NCBI GenBank assembly: GCA_039033415.1
Contig: JBCCCR010000011.1
Coordinates: 62,001 to 126,000 of the forward strand
Origin: Pseudomonadota bacterium
GTDB lineage: Bacteria > Pseudomonadota > Gammaproteobacteria > Xanthomonadales > SZUA-38
Length of the DNA stretch: 64,000 nt
Direction: 5' to 3'
Of the stretch, positions 16,606 to 24,923 are shown in pieces. The notes under the pieces are model-generated. The model saw only the letters and a program-made list of their open reading frames with translations. It was not told the DNA's origin and did no database searches. Made by a program: the position numbers and the translations under genes. Within the stretch, counting starts at the first letter, position 1. Each line of letters opens with the position of its first letter.

Positions 16606-17109
16606 ATGAAACGACGTTTCCGCCGCCTGGTGAAAGAACACCAGGGCCAGCTCTTTTCGCTGGCTTACCATTTGCTGGGCAATTCGGCCGAAGCCGAAGA
16701 CGTGGCGCAGGACGTGCTCGTCAAGCTTTGGCAGCACCTGGCTGGGCTCGAAGCCGAGCGGGTAAAACCCTGGCTGCTGCGGGTCACCCGCAACGCCTGC
16801 CTGGACCTGCTGCGCCGGCGCCGCTACAGCCAGGCTTACGTTGCCGAAACCGTGGGTGGTGAGCCCCTGGCGGTCACCGAGACCCCGCTGGATCGACTGT
16901 CAAGCAGCGATCTCGGGCAGCGGCTGGCCCAGGCGATCCGGGAGCTGGACGAGCCGTTCCGGTCGCTGGTGGTTTTGCGCGACGTCGAAGAACTGAACTA
17001 TCAGGAAATTGGTCAAACGCTGGATCTGAGCGACAGCCAGGTCAAGGTTTACCTTCACCGAGCGCGTCGCAAGCTGCGCAAGCGCCTTGGGAGTGAATTG
17101 GATGACTGA
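16606..17109 (+). CDS. ECF-type RNA polymerase sigma factor
   Basis: A 167-residue sigma-70 family protein with region 2 (LFSLAYHLLGNSAEAEDVAQDVLVKLW, the -10 recognition helix) and region 4 (EELNYQEIGQTLDLSDSQVKVYLHRARRKL, the -35 helix-turn-helix), and no regions 1 or 3. Two upstream in-frame starts are possible, but the ATG at 16606 gives the family N-terminus. Its last 8 bases overlap the next gene, whose product is membrane anchored, so this is an ECF/anti-sigma pair. The signal sensed is not visible. Confidence 0.9.
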   Translation: MKRRFRRLVKEHQGQLFSLAYHLLGNSAEAEDVAQDVLVKLWQHLAGLEAERVKPWLLRVTRNACLDLLRRRRYSQAYVAETVGGEPLAVTETPLDRLSSSDLGQRLAQAIRELDEPFRSLVVLRDVEELNYQEIGQTLDLSDSQVKVYLHRARRKLRKRLGSELDD

Positions 17110-17635
17110 CAAACAACTGCCGACGTGGTTTGACGAACGGATTGAAGCCTGGCTCGACGACGAGCTGAGCGGCAGCGAGGCGGCGCTGTTCGAGGCCCGG
17201 CTCGCCACCGATCCACTGCTCGAGCGTGAGGTTGAACGCGCGACTCGGCTCGGCGCTCAGCTCCAAGACCTGCCTGCTCTTCAGGCGCCCAGCTCGCTGA
17301 GCCGGAACGTCATGGAGATCACCGGCAACACGTTTGCGCTGCCCAAGCTCGCGTTCCCTGCCTGGGGCTGGTCGCTCGGCGGTGCCTGCGCTGCGGCGCT
17401 GGCACTGATGGTCACGCTGGGCCCCGGGGTTCTCCCCGGGGGTGAGCCGGAGCTTCAGCCGACGGCACAGGAGCTGGCCAAGGCCCGAGCGGATCTGGCG
17501 CTGGCGCTGGGCTATGTGGATCAGGCTGGAGACATGGCGGCCCGTCAGCTGGGCGGCCAGGCGGGCGCGCTGACGGTGCGGGGTCTGCTGGAGCCGGCCC
17601 GGCGACTGAACAGTGACGGTGCCGACACGATATGA
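17102..17635 (+). CDS. Putative single-pass anti-sigma factor
   Basis: A 177-residue protein whose N-terminal ~75 residues form an anti-sigma-like helical domain (WFDERIEAWLDDELSGSEAALFEARLATDP...). One membrane segment (~90-110, WGWSLGGACAAALALMVTL) and a ~65-residue outer part follow. No zinc-binding HxxxCxxC motif is present. Position and topology indicate the partner of the sigma factor at 16606. The ATG at 17102 lies inside the sigma gene. A GTG-frame start 15 bases earlier is less likely. The 3' end overlaps the DUF4252 gene (ATGA). Confidence 0.82.
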   Translation: MTDKQLPTWFDERIEAWLDDELSGSEAALFEARLATDPLLEREVERATRLGAQLQDLPALQAPSSLSRNVMEITGNTFALPKLAFPAWGWSLGGACAAALALMVTLGPGVLPGGEPELQPTAQELAKARADLALALGYVDQAGDMAARQLGGQAGALTVRGLLEPARRLNSDGADTI

Positions 17636-18162
17636 GGCGACTGGCCAAACTACTGCTGACGGCCCTGCTGCTCGCGCCGCTGGCCGCGGTTGCCCAGGGC
17701 TTGACCGACCATCCGGGATTTGTCGACTTTGGTGACCTCGACGGGATCGCCGACGTTGAGCCCACGGTCGAGGTGTCGCTCGGGCCTGCGCTGCTCGGGT
17801 TTCTGCGCAAAACGGTTGCCAACGAGGACCCGGAACTCTCCAGCACGCTGGGCAAGCTTCGCGGTATCGAGCTCCGGGTCTTCGAACTGCGCGCCGACCA
17901 GCTCGACAACGCCCGCGATCAGGCGCTGTCGATTTCCAAACGTCTGAAGTCGGCAGACTGGGAGCCGGCGCTCCGCGTTCGCGGCGGCGATGGGACGGTC
18001 CACATGTTTATGAAAACCCGCGACGAGATCGTAGAGGGCATGGTGGTGATGATCGTGGAATCAGGCGGCGACGCGGTGTTTCTGAACATTGTCGGTGAGA
18101 TCGATCCGGAGCAGCTCGGCAGCGTTGCCAGTCGCTTCGGCGTTGACCTGGACGACCTATAA
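17632..18162 (+). CDS. DUF4252 exported protein
   Basis: A 176-residue protein with a signal peptide (RRLAKLLLTALLLAPLAAVAQ, cleavage near residue 21) and a domain of the DUF4252 type (V-E-V-SLG-LL-FLRK ... GIELRVFEL ... FMKTRDEIVEGMVVMIVE). DUF4252 proteins commonly sit behind ECF sigma/anti-sigma pairs in Xanthomonadales and Bacteroidetes, with unknown function. Its ATG overlaps the anti-sigma stop. It may be a periplasmic cofactor or output of the sigma circuit, which is inference from position. Confidence 0.87.
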   Translation: MRRLAKLLLTALLLAPLAAVAQGLTDHPGFVDFGDLDGIADVEPTVEVSLGPALLGFLRKTVANEDPELSSTLGKLRGIELRVFELRADQLDNARDQALSISKRLKSADWEPALRVRGGDGTVHMFMKTRDEIVEGMVVMIVESGGDAVFLNIVGEIDPEQLGSVASRFGVDLDDL

Positions 18163-18166
18163 CGCA

Positions 18167-18358
18167 CTACTCCGGCGTCTTGCCTCGTCGCGCTGGCCGA
18201 CTGGGCTGCCGGCTGCGGTCCGAAACCCCTGGTCGAGGCGATTCGCAGAGAGACCAGCGAAAGCACGGGTGGTCCACCTGGTAGGGGACAAGCTGCCAGT
18301 GATTCGGCAGATTCGGGCTCTCGATCAGATCGTCCGTAGCGGGTACAAACTGCAGCAT
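18167..18358 (-). CDS. Possible small protein, 63 aa, divergent from hemL
   Basis: An ATG at 18358 preceded by AGGAGG (18372-18367) with an 8-base spacing, one of the best ribosome-binding sites in the window, opens a 63-codon frame. The product begins MLQFVPATDDLIESPNLP and ends in an Arg/Ser/Pro-rich tail, with two Cys in the middle. No family is recognised. A TTG 6 bases upstream is a poorer start. The unusually good Shine-Dalgarno site is the main support. The rest of 18163-18539 holds only the hemL upstream region. Confidence 0.5.
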   Translation of the reverse strand: MLQFVPATDDLIESPNLPNHWQLVPYQVDHPCFRWSLCESPRPGVSDRSRQPSRPARRGKTPE

Positions 18359-18487
18359 CAGCAAATCCTCCTTGATGAATGAGCCTCCGTTTTACCGGGG
18401 CGCAATGGCCGGCTCGTAACGTCGTTCTGACATTTTTCTGGCAACAGATATCGCTGCAGCTCCGGGTTCTGCTAATCTCGCCGCTGG

Positions 18488-18507
18488 GCGCGCGCTCCGG
18501 CGCGCGC
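18488..18507. promoter_or_regulatory. GC-only hairpin upstream of hemL
   Basis: GCGCGCGC (18488-18495) and GCGCGCGC (18500-18507) flank a TCCG loop 32 bases before the hemL ATG. It could be the end of an upstream leader RNA or a structure affecting hemL translation. There is no U tract. Confidence 0.35.
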
Positions 18508-18539
18508 AGTCTCCAGAATTTCGAATACTGAGGTAGCTA

Positions 18540-19832
18540 ATGCAATCCAGCGTCGACCTTTTCGCTGCGGCCTGTGAACGGATCCCCGGCGGCGTCAATT
18601 CGCCCGTGAGGGCCTTCAAAGGTGTGGGCGGGGACCCAATTTTTATGCGCCGCGCCGAGGGCTGCCGGCTTTACGACGAGGACGGCAAGGAATACATCGA
18701 TTACGTGGGTTCCTGGGGTCCGATGCTGGCTGGCCACAACCATCCGAAGGTTCGTGAGGCGGTGGTGGACGCGGCGCAGCAGGGTCTGAGCTTCGGGACC
18801 CCGTGCGCCCGTGAGGTCGTGATGGCTGAGCTTCTGTGCCAGCGAGTGCCGGGGCTGGAACTCGTCCGCATGGTGAACTCGGGCACTGAAGCGTGCATGA
18901 GCGCGCTGCGTCTGGCCCGCGGGTTCACGGGCCGGGATCGGCTGATCAAGTTTGAGGGTTGCTATCACGGCCACGCGGACTCGTTTCTGGTTAAGGCCGG
19001 CAGCGGCGCGCTGACCCTCGGGCAGCCCAATTCCCCCGGCGTGCCCGCCAGCCTCGCCGATCTGACGCTGACGCTGAACTACAACGACATCGATCAGGTA
19101 CGCGAGGTGATGGCGGAAGTCGGTGACCAGGTCGCCTGCATCATCGTTGAGCCGGTGGCGGGCAATATGAACTGTATTCCGCCGCAGCCCGGCTTTCTTG
19201 AGGGCCTGAAAGAAGTCTGCGAGGAGCACGGCTCGGTGCTGATCTTCGATGAGGTCATGACCGGCTTTCGGGTGGCCAAAGGCGGCTGTCAGGAGCGCTT
19301 CGGTGTCACCGCCGATCTCTGTACCTTTGGCAAGGTGATCGGCGGCGGCATGCCCGTCGGGGCTTTTGGTGGCCGTCGGGACATTATGGAGCACATTGCG
19401 CCGACCGGACCGGTCTACCAGGCCGGCACCCTGTCCGGGAACCCGGTGGCCATGGCGGCCGGCATCGCCAATCTAGAGGTGCTGGCGGAACCGGCGTTCT
19501 ACGAGCGGCTTGAAGACAAGATCAACTATCTCACCAAGGGCCTGAATGAGGCGGCCGCGGCTGCGGGCATCCCGTTCATGACCCAGCAGGTGGGCTCAAT
19601 GTTCGGCATGTTCTTCACCGACCAGCCAGCGGTGACTACGTTCGCTGACGTTGAGCGATGTGACGGCGAACGGTTCAAGCGTTTTTTCCATCTCATGCTT
19701 GAGCAGGGGGTTTACCTCGCGCCTTCAGCGTTCGAAGCTGGGTTTCTATCGCAGGCCCATGATCATGCGGCCCTCGATCAAACGATCAAGGCTGCGGCGG
19801 GAGCGTTTTCCACGCTGGCTGACGGGGCCTGA
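18540..19832 (+). CDS. hemL: Glutamate-1-semialdehyde 2,1-aminomutase
   Basis: Makes 5-aminolevulinate from glutamate-1-semialdehyde in the C5 haem pathway. The 430-residue class-III PLP enzyme has its Schiff-base lysine at K265 in [11 protein letters not shown], the same number as in E. coli. [15 protein letters not shown] at the N-terminus and [15 protein letters not shown] are family segments. Start supported by GAGGTAGCTA before the ATG. No hemA or hemB neighbour is present. The gene ends 9 bases before the inverted-repeat element at 19842. Confidence 0.97.
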   Translation: MQSSVDLFAAACERIPGGVNSPVRAFKGVGGDPIFMRRAEGCRLYDEDGKEYIDYVGSWGPMLAGHNHPKVREAVVDAAQQGLSFGTPCAREVVMAELLCQRVPGLELVRMVNSGTEACMSALRLARGFTGRDRLIKFEGCYHGHADSFLVKAGSGALTLGQPNSPGVPASLADLTLTLNYNDIDQVREVMAEVGDQVACIIVEPVAGNMNCIPPQPGFLEGLKEVCEEHGSVLIFDEVMTGFRVAKGGCQERFGVTADLCTFGKVIGGGMPVGAFGGRRDIMEHIAPTGPVYQAGTLSGNPVAMAAGIANLEVLAEPAFYERLEDKINYLTKGLNEAAAAAGIPFMTQQVGSMFGMFFTDQPAVTTFADVERCDGERFKRFFHLMLEQGVYLAPSAFEAGFLSQAHDHAALDQTIKAAAGAFSTLADGA

Positions 19833-19841
19833 TTAACGAGC

Positions 19842-20100
19842 GTCCTGGCACGGTAATTCGTTGAGTTTCAGCGCGCGTCCACAAGGCCTGGGGCAAGGCG
19901 CGAGCCGCCGGCCAGGGTGGTTCCCTGGCCAAGGTTCGCAACGCCGCCCCAGGCCTTGTGGTGCGCGCCCGAAGGGAGCCCCCTTGCCAACCATAACCGC
20001 GTTGCACCGCTTGCCAAGGGCGACGGCCATGGTTGGCACGATGCGCCTTGTTCTTGGCGGCAAGGGGGCTCTGAAATGCAACGAATTACCGTGACAGGAC
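19842..20100. repeat. 259-bp nested inverted-repeat element with 30-bp terminal inverted repeats
   Basis: Terminal repeats 19842-19871 and 20071-20100 match at 27 of 30 positions in inverted orientation. Inside lie two further hairpin arms. Arm A: CCACAAGGCCTGGGGC (19879-19894) pairs with 19946-19961 over 16 bp, capped by GGCCAGGG/CCCTGGCC (19910-19917 / 19923-19930). Arm B: AGCCCCCTTGCC (19977-19988) pairs with 20059-20070 over 12 bp, capped by GCCAACCAT/ATGGTTGGC (19986-19994 / 20029-20037). The whole can fold as a stem with two side arms. No convincing target duplication flanks it and it holds no credible gene. It looks like a MITE-like or structured-RNA element. Confidence 0.85.
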
Positions 20101-20107
20101 CCTAGCC

Positions 20108-22021
20108 ATGCCGGATTGGCTGTCGGCGATCCTGGAATGGCTGCGGCTTAATCCTCAGCTAGCCGGTCTTGTCATCGGCGCGGTCGCTTTCTTAGAGGGG
20201 CTGGCGGTGGTCGGGATTATCGTTCCCGGCATTGTCATTCTCTTTGGGTTCGGGGCGCTCGTGGGCTACGGCGTCCTTGAACTCTGGTCGGTGTGGCTGT
20301 GGTGCAGCGCTGGTGCGATCGCCGGCGACGGGTTGAGCTTCTGGCTCGGCCATCACTTCAAAGACCGGGTCCGCGACGTGTGGCCGTTCACCCGCTACCC
20401 GAGCCTGCTGCGTCAGGGTGAAATGTACTTTCGACGTCACGGCCTGAAGAGCGTGGTGATCGGTCGATTTATCGGACCTATCCGGCCGATCATCCCGGTG
20501 GTTGCCGGGATGCTCCACATGCCGATCAAACACTACCTGCCGGCCAATATTGTGGCTGGCCTTCTCTGGGCGCCGGCCTACCTGCTGCCCGGCCTGATTT
20601 TTGGCGCGTCGGTTGAGCTGGCCCAGGCGGTCGCCTGGCGGCTTGCGCTGCTGCTGCTGCTCGTCGGTGGCGCCGTCTGGCTGTTGTCAGCCCTGATCAG
20701 CGGTCTTCACTTGGTGGCGGCGCCGTTCACGCGCCGCTGGACAGCCGGTCTGCTGGCCTGGTCGGTCAATCATCCGCGGCTGGCGGTGGTCGGCCGCAAC
20801 CTGGTCGACCCGAAGCGTCCGGAATCAGGGTCGCTCGTGATGCTGGCTGTGGTGCTGCTGCTGGCCGCCGCCGGCAGTCTGTGGCTCTTGATCACGGTCC
20901 CCCTTCGCTTTCATGCAGGCGTCGATCTCAGCGTGGCCGCGGCCGTGGAGCAGCTCAGATCACCCTGGACCGACTACTGGATGGCGATGTTTGCGGGACT
21001 GAGCTCGCTGCGGGTGGTCGGGCCCTCATGTGTTGCGGTGCTGCTGTGGCTCCTGCTGCGTCGGCAGCGGCTGGCTGCCGGCCACCTCGTTGTGGCCTTT
21101 GGCTTCGGCGTTCTGCTGGCGGGGGCGATGGTGCTGATTGATGCGCTGCTGCGGGACCAGCAGAATTTTGTGGTTAGCGCCTCCGTAGGACACGTTGCGT
21201 TAGCGGTTTCGGGCTACGGCTTTCTGAGCATCCTGCTGACCCGTCAGCTCCCGCTGCGTGGTCGAGTCTGGCCCTACGTGGCGTGCGCCATGCTCGTACT
21301 GCTTGCCTCAGCCGGACATGTGTATCTGGGTATCTATGAGGTCAGTGAGGTCCTGCTGGGGATCAGCCTGGGCGCCGTCTGGGTGCTCGCGGTTGGGATC
21401 GCCTATCGGCGTCGGGCCCGGCGTCATTTTCTGCTGAGCCCGGCCGCGGGAATCTTTTTTGCTGCGCTGCTGGCGGCGCTGGTCCTGGAGGGCCGGACCC
21501 GGAGTGGCTCCATTGTCGCCGCCTCTTTCCCGCCATCTCCGCCCGATCTGCTGACCCCGAGTCAGTGGGTCACCGAGGACCGCTACAATGCGGATGAACC
21601 GGTGAGCTTCTGGTATCGGGGGCCGGTAGGACTGCTGCTGGAGCGCCTCGAGCGTGACGGCTGGTCTGAACCGCCTGCCGCGAGCTGGCAGACGCCCATC
21701 GCTATGCTGCAGCCGGATCCGAGCATCGAGACCCTGCCGCTGCTGCCTGCTACCGTCGGCAACTACCAGGACTTTACGGCCCGTGTACTGGCCCCCGATG
21801 GCGCTGAGGAGCTCGTCGCGCTCCGTCTTTGGCCAACGCACCTCGTCTACCTGGGTGATGGTCGGGCGCCGCAGCCGATCTGGGCGGGCAGCGTCGCCCG
21901 TTACCGGGTTCAGCGTGTGTTGTACTTCTTTCATTTCTGGCGCTGGGAGGCGTTTCAACCGCTGCCGCCGGCGCTGCTGCCCCTGGAACGCGCCGGCGAG
22001 CTCAGGTCTTTCGACCGCTGA
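20108..22021 (+). CDS. DedA - PAP2-like - LssY C-terminal membrane fusion protein
   Basis: A 637-residue polytopic membrane protein. Residues ~10-170 are a DedA/SNARE-associated domain (FLEGLAVVGIIVPG ... GRFIGPIRPIIPVVAGM), a family of lipid-scrambling or transport proteins. Residues ~235-450 have the helix pattern of a PAP2 phosphatase, but its motifs are degenerate: SASVGH stands where PSGH is expected, and SAGHVYLGIYEVSEV where SR-x5-H-x3-D is expected. Residues ~485-625 resemble the LssY C-terminal domain. Such three-part proteins are known, usually with an active PAP2 domain. The Shine-Dalgarno AGGA (20096-20099) lies in the right terminal repeat of the preceding element. Confidence 0.87.
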   Translation: MPDWLSAILEWLRLNPQLAGLVIGAVAFLEGLAVVGIIVPGIVILFGFGALVGYGVLELWSVWLWCSAGAIAGDGLSFWLGHHFKDRVRDVWPFTRYPSLLRQGEMYFRRHGLKSVVIGRFIGPIRPIIPVVAGMLHMPIKHYLPANIVAGLLWAPAYLLPGLIFGASVELAQAVAWRLALLLLLVGGAVWLLSALISGLHLVAAPFTRRWTAGLLAWSVNHPRLAVVGRNLVDPKRPESGSLVMLAVVLLLAAAGSLWLLITVPLRFHAGVDLSVAAAVEQLRSPWTDYWMAMFAGLSSLRVVGPSCVAVLLWLLLRRQRLAAGHLVVAFGFGVLLAGAMVLIDALLRDQQNFVVSASVGHVALAVSGYGFLSILLTRQLPLRGRVWPYVACAMLVLLASAGHVYLGIYEVSEVLLGISLGAVWVLAVGIAYRRRARRHFLLSPAAGIFFAALLAALVLEGRTRSGSIVAASFPPSPPDLLTPSQWVTEDRYNADEPVSFWYRGPVGLLLERLERDGWSEPPAASWQTPIAMLQPDPSIETLPLLPATVGNYQDFTARVLAPDGAEELVALRLWPTHLVYLGDGRAPQPIWAGSVARYRVQRVLYFFHFWRWEAFQPLPPALLPLERAGELRSFDR

Positions 22022-22075
22022 GTCGGGAGGGAGCGTCGCGGCGGATCGCGTCGCGAGAGACACTCGAGTACGGCG

Positions 22076-22687
22076 TCAGTCGGAACCCTGGTCGGACTGT
22101 AGCTGCGGCACAATTTCCAGCAGACGATCGAGCCGACGACCGGGATCATCGAGTTCCAGCAGCATCTGCCGGGTCGTGCCGTCGAGCGGCAGCAGTTCCG
22201 ACAGCCGGCTGCCGACCCAGTCGGCGTCCTCGATCAGGACGGGTTGCGGGTTGTAGTGCTCGCTGACGCTGTCGAGCAGGCGTTCCAGCAGCGTGCGGAG
22301 CAGCAGATGCTCCGTTTTGAGGGACTGAGCGGGGGCGGGCGCCACCAGCGCAACCTCGGCGGTAAGCAGGCCGTTGTCCCGCAAAGCGGTCTTGAGAATC
22401 CGGTACCGCTGCACCCCAACCGCGGTGATCCCGAGCAGCCCATCGTCCATCGTGTAGAAGTCCTGGATTCGGGCCGTTGTGCCCATGACCACCGTCGACG
22501 GGGTCTCTCCCGCCTCTTTGCCGTCAACGATGAGGTTGACGCCGAACTCCCCGTCCTGTGCCGCGCAATCGCGAACCATGTCCAGATAACGTGGCTCAAA
22601 AATCCGAAGGCTCAGCGGGCCGCCCGGAAAGAGCACCGTGTTGAGCGGAAAGATGGGGATCTGCTGGGTAGGCTGGTCGATGCTCAT
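22076..22687 (-). CDS. LON N-terminal (substrate-binding) domain protein
   Basis: A 203-residue stand-alone LON-substrate-binding-domain protein, recognisable from IPIFPLNTVLFPGGPLSLRIFEPRYLDMV at the N-terminus and the following beta-rich core. There is no ATPase or Ser-Lys protease domain. Stand-alone proteins of this kind are widespread but their role is not established. It follows mpl by 8 bases on the same strand and is the last gene of the 24045-mpl unit. Confidence 0.88.
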   Translation of the reverse strand: MSIDQPTQQIPIFPLNTVLFPGGPLSLRIFEPRYLDMVRDCAAQDGEFGVNLIVDGKEAGETPSTVVMGTTARIQDFYTMDDGLLGITAVGVQRYRILKTALRDNGLLTAEVALVAPAPAQSLKTEHLLLRTLLERLLDSVSEHYNPQPVLIEDADWVGSRLSELLPLDGTTRQMLLELDDPGRRLDRLLEIVPQLQSDQGSD

Positions 22688-22695
22688 GGTGTGAC

Positions 22696-24048
22696 TCAGG
22701 TGGCTGTCCAGAGGCGGGCCGTCTCTCTGGCAACGCCGCCGAACCCGCCGTTACTCATGAATACTAACTGATCGCCCGGTTCGAGGTGTGCTGCCAGCGT
22801 TTCGGGCAGCTTGTTAAGTTCACTGACAATACTCGATCGACCGTGAAGGGCCTGTTCAAAGGTCTCGGTATCCCACTGAAGATCGGGCGCCGCGTAAAGC
22901 CAGACGCGGTCGGCCAGCTTCAGCGCGGCCGGCAGACGGTCGACGTGAATGCCGAGCTTCATCGTGTTGCTGCGGGGCTCCAGGACCACAATCAGTCGAC
23001 TCTGCGGCCGCGCTGCCGCAAGTCCTTCCAGCGTGGCGGCGATGGCGGTGGGGTGATGGGCAAAATCGTCGATGATTCGCACGCCTTTGTGTTCAGCAAG
23101 CAGCTGCTGACGTCGCTTGGGGAGCTCGAAGGTGTCGAGCGCCGCAGCGGCCTGCTTCACGCTGAAACCCGCCGCATCGCAGCTGCAAAGCGCCGCCAGA
23201 GCGTTTTGCAGGTTGTGCTGACCCGACAGAGACCAGCGGCCCTCGACCCGAGTATCGGGCGTCTCGAGCGCAAAGCTGCTTTGATCAGGTGCGGTAAACG
23301 CGGCTTGCCAGGCGGTGCCCTGGCCGATGCGAATTGCGTGACACCAGAGGCCGCGTTCGAGCACCTCGTTGAGCGCTTGGCTGTCCTCGGGCGCAATCAC
23401 CACGCCGGACCGCGGCACCAGCCGCAGCAGGTGGTGAAACTGGGTCTGGATGGCCGCGAGATCGGGAAAAATATCGGCGTGATCAAACTCCAGGTTGTTT
23501 AGCAGCGCAATGGTTGGGTGGTAGTGCACAAACTTTGAACGCTTATCGAAGAACGCGGTGTCGTATTCGTCGGCCTCCACCACAAACCAGTCGCCCTCGC
23601 CGAGTCGGGCGGAACGGTCGAAGTTGCCGGGGACGCCGCCAATCAAAAAGCCCGGGCTGGCGCCGCAGCTTTCGAGCAGGTGAGCGACCATGCAGGCTGT
23701 CGTGGTTTTGCCGTGGGTTCCGGCAACCGCAATAACCTTGCGTTCGCGCAGGACCTCATCCCCGAGCCACTGCGGGCCAGAGCAGTAGCGAAGCCCCGAC
23801 TCCAGCACATGTTCAACGGCCGAATTGCCGCGCGACAGCGCGTTGCCGATGATGACCAGGTCGCAGTCGTCCGGCAGTCCCGCCGGATCCCAGCCGCTGG
23901 TCAGCTCGATACCGGCGTCGCTCAGCTGGGTGCTCATGGGTGGATAAACGTTTTGATCCGATCCGCTGACGTGATGCCCCATCTCTCTAGCCAGGAGCGC
24001 TAGTGATCCCATAAAGGTTCCGCAGATGCCGAGGATGTGCAGCTTCAT
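22696..24048 (-). CDS. mpl: UDP-N-acetylmuramate:L-alanyl-gamma-D-glutamyl-meso-DAP ligase
   Basis: Recycles murein tripeptide by joining it to UDP-MurNAc, bypassing MurC, MurD and MurE. The 450-residue Mur-ligase family protein starts MKLHILGICGTFMGSLALLA, has the ATP loop VAGTHGKTTT, the EADEYDTAFFD segment and the C-terminal DDFAHHPTAI segment. The start at 24048 is chosen over a longer frame because it matches the family and overlaps the previous stop (ATGA). With ampG and anmK further along, the window encodes three recycling steps. Confidence 0.95.
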   Translation of the reverse strand: MKLHILGICGTFMGSLALLAREMGHHVSGSDQNVYPPMSTQLSDAGIELTSGWDPAGLPDDCDLVIIGNALSRGNSAVEHVLESGLRYCSGPQWLGDEVLRERKVIAVAGTHGKTTTACMVAHLLESCGASPGFLIGGVPGNFDRSARLGEGDWFVVEADEYDTAFFDKRSKFVHYHPTIALLNNLEFDHADIFPDLAAIQTQFHHLLRLVPRSGVVIAPEDSQALNEVLERGLWCHAIRIGQGTAWQAAFTAPDQSSFALETPDTRVEGRWSLSGQHNLQNALAALCSCDAAGFSVKQAAAALDTFELPKRRQQLLAEHKGVRIIDDFAHHPTAIAATLEGLAAARPQSRLIVVLEPRSNTMKLGIHVDRLPAALKLADRVWLYAAPDLQWDTETFEQALHGRSSIVSELNKLPETLAAHLEPGDQLVFMSNGGFGGVARETARLWTAT

Positions 24049-24551
24049 GGAAAGATCAGTGCCCGGATGACGGCCAGCAAGGCAAAGGTCAGGGTCGTCA
24101 GGGCGAAGCCCGCCGTAAAGGTGACATTCAGCGCGTGGCGAAAAATGTGGGCATCGACCACAAAGCTCCATGCCAGCAGAAACAAAAAGGCAATTCCGGT
24201 AAGCGGATCAACCGGTCCCGCCTCTGTGGTCTTAGGAATCGACAGATGCAGGGGTAAGACCACGAGGTAGATCAGCGCGCCGCAGCCGGTAAAGGCGGTC
24301 CAGGTTTGGGTGAAGCGCGCTCCCATGCCCGCCAGCCGGAGAATGATCGCCAGCGCCAGCAGCGACAGCAGCAGGCTGACCAGTGACTGAGTCGGGAAAT
24401 GGGCGGGGCTGACGATCCGGCCGGCGATCAGGTCCAGCAGCAGGTAGACGCCGGTGGTCACGACCGCCAGGCCCTGGGAAGCGGGGAGGTCAGCCGGCGA
24501 CCTGCGCAGCAAACAAATATCGACAAACCCGTTGATCAGAGGCCAGATCAT
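24045..24551 (-). CDS. Small polytopic membrane protein, unknown function
   Basis: A 168-residue protein with about five hydrophobic segments (around residues 28-45, 58-73, 88-105, 118-133 and 142-165), reminiscent of Yip1-like small membrane proteins but without a motif I can name. It is translationally coupled to mpl (ATGA overlap), which hints at a link to envelope or peptidoglycan recycling. That is positional inference only. Confidence 0.75.
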   Translation of the reverse strand: MIWPLINGFVDICLLRRSPADLPASQGLAVVTTGVYLLLDLIAGRIVSPAHFPTQSLVSLLLSLLALAIILRLAGMGARFTQTWTAFTGCGALIYLVVLPLHLSIPKTTEAGPVDPLTGIAFLFLLAWSFVVDAHIFRHALNVTFTAGFALTTLTFALLAVIRALIFP

Positions 24552-24676
24552 CAGCGGCGCCGGGTGGCGGGATCCCGGGTATGATGACGCGATGCAGCAC
24601 CGTACCGCGTCCGAACGCTCGCTCGGAAGCCATCAAGTGGGGGGCGGCGCAGCGACAGCGCGGGCGCGGCAGACCG

Positions 24677-24916
24677 GTGACTAGTTCCTTGACTCGGGTC
24701 GACGCGAGAGGCCTCTGGTGTCCGGAGCCCGTTGTTCGCGCTCGCATCGCGCTGCAAGCGCTGGCGCCCGGCGACCGCATCGAGCTCGTTGCCACCGACC
24801 CTCACGCAGAGCTGGATATCGAGGTATTTTGTGCAACCAGCGGTCATCAGCTGCTACAAGTTGAGCGTCGCGATGACGAGTGGCGCTTTGAGATAGCCCG
24901 GGCGGCAAGCCCCTGA
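24677..24916 (+). CDS. TusA-like sulfurtransferase (SirA/YeeD family)
   Basis: From GTG 24677 the product is 79 residues with the family signature DARGLWCPEPVVRAR, the sulfur-carrying cysteine being C15 of the CPxP motif, followed by the beta-alpha-beta core ending LLQVERRDDEWRFEIARA. TusA-type proteins relay persulfide sulfur to tRNA thiolation or other acceptors. Which of these applies cannot be told. The open frame starts 32 codons earlier, but that part is not family-like. Convergent with adk, 7 bases apart. Confidence 0.85.
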   Translation: MTSSLTRVDARGLWCPEPVVRARIALQALAPGDRIELVATDPHAELDIEVFCATSGHQLLQVERRDDEWRFEIARAASP

Positions 24917-24923
24917 CGGGCAG

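Noticed and set aside
19861-20094. 77-codon open frames on both strands through the nested repeat element
   Set aside because: Both strands are open only because the element is palindromic. The products are Arg/Gly/Pro-rich and mirror each other, with no ribosome site.
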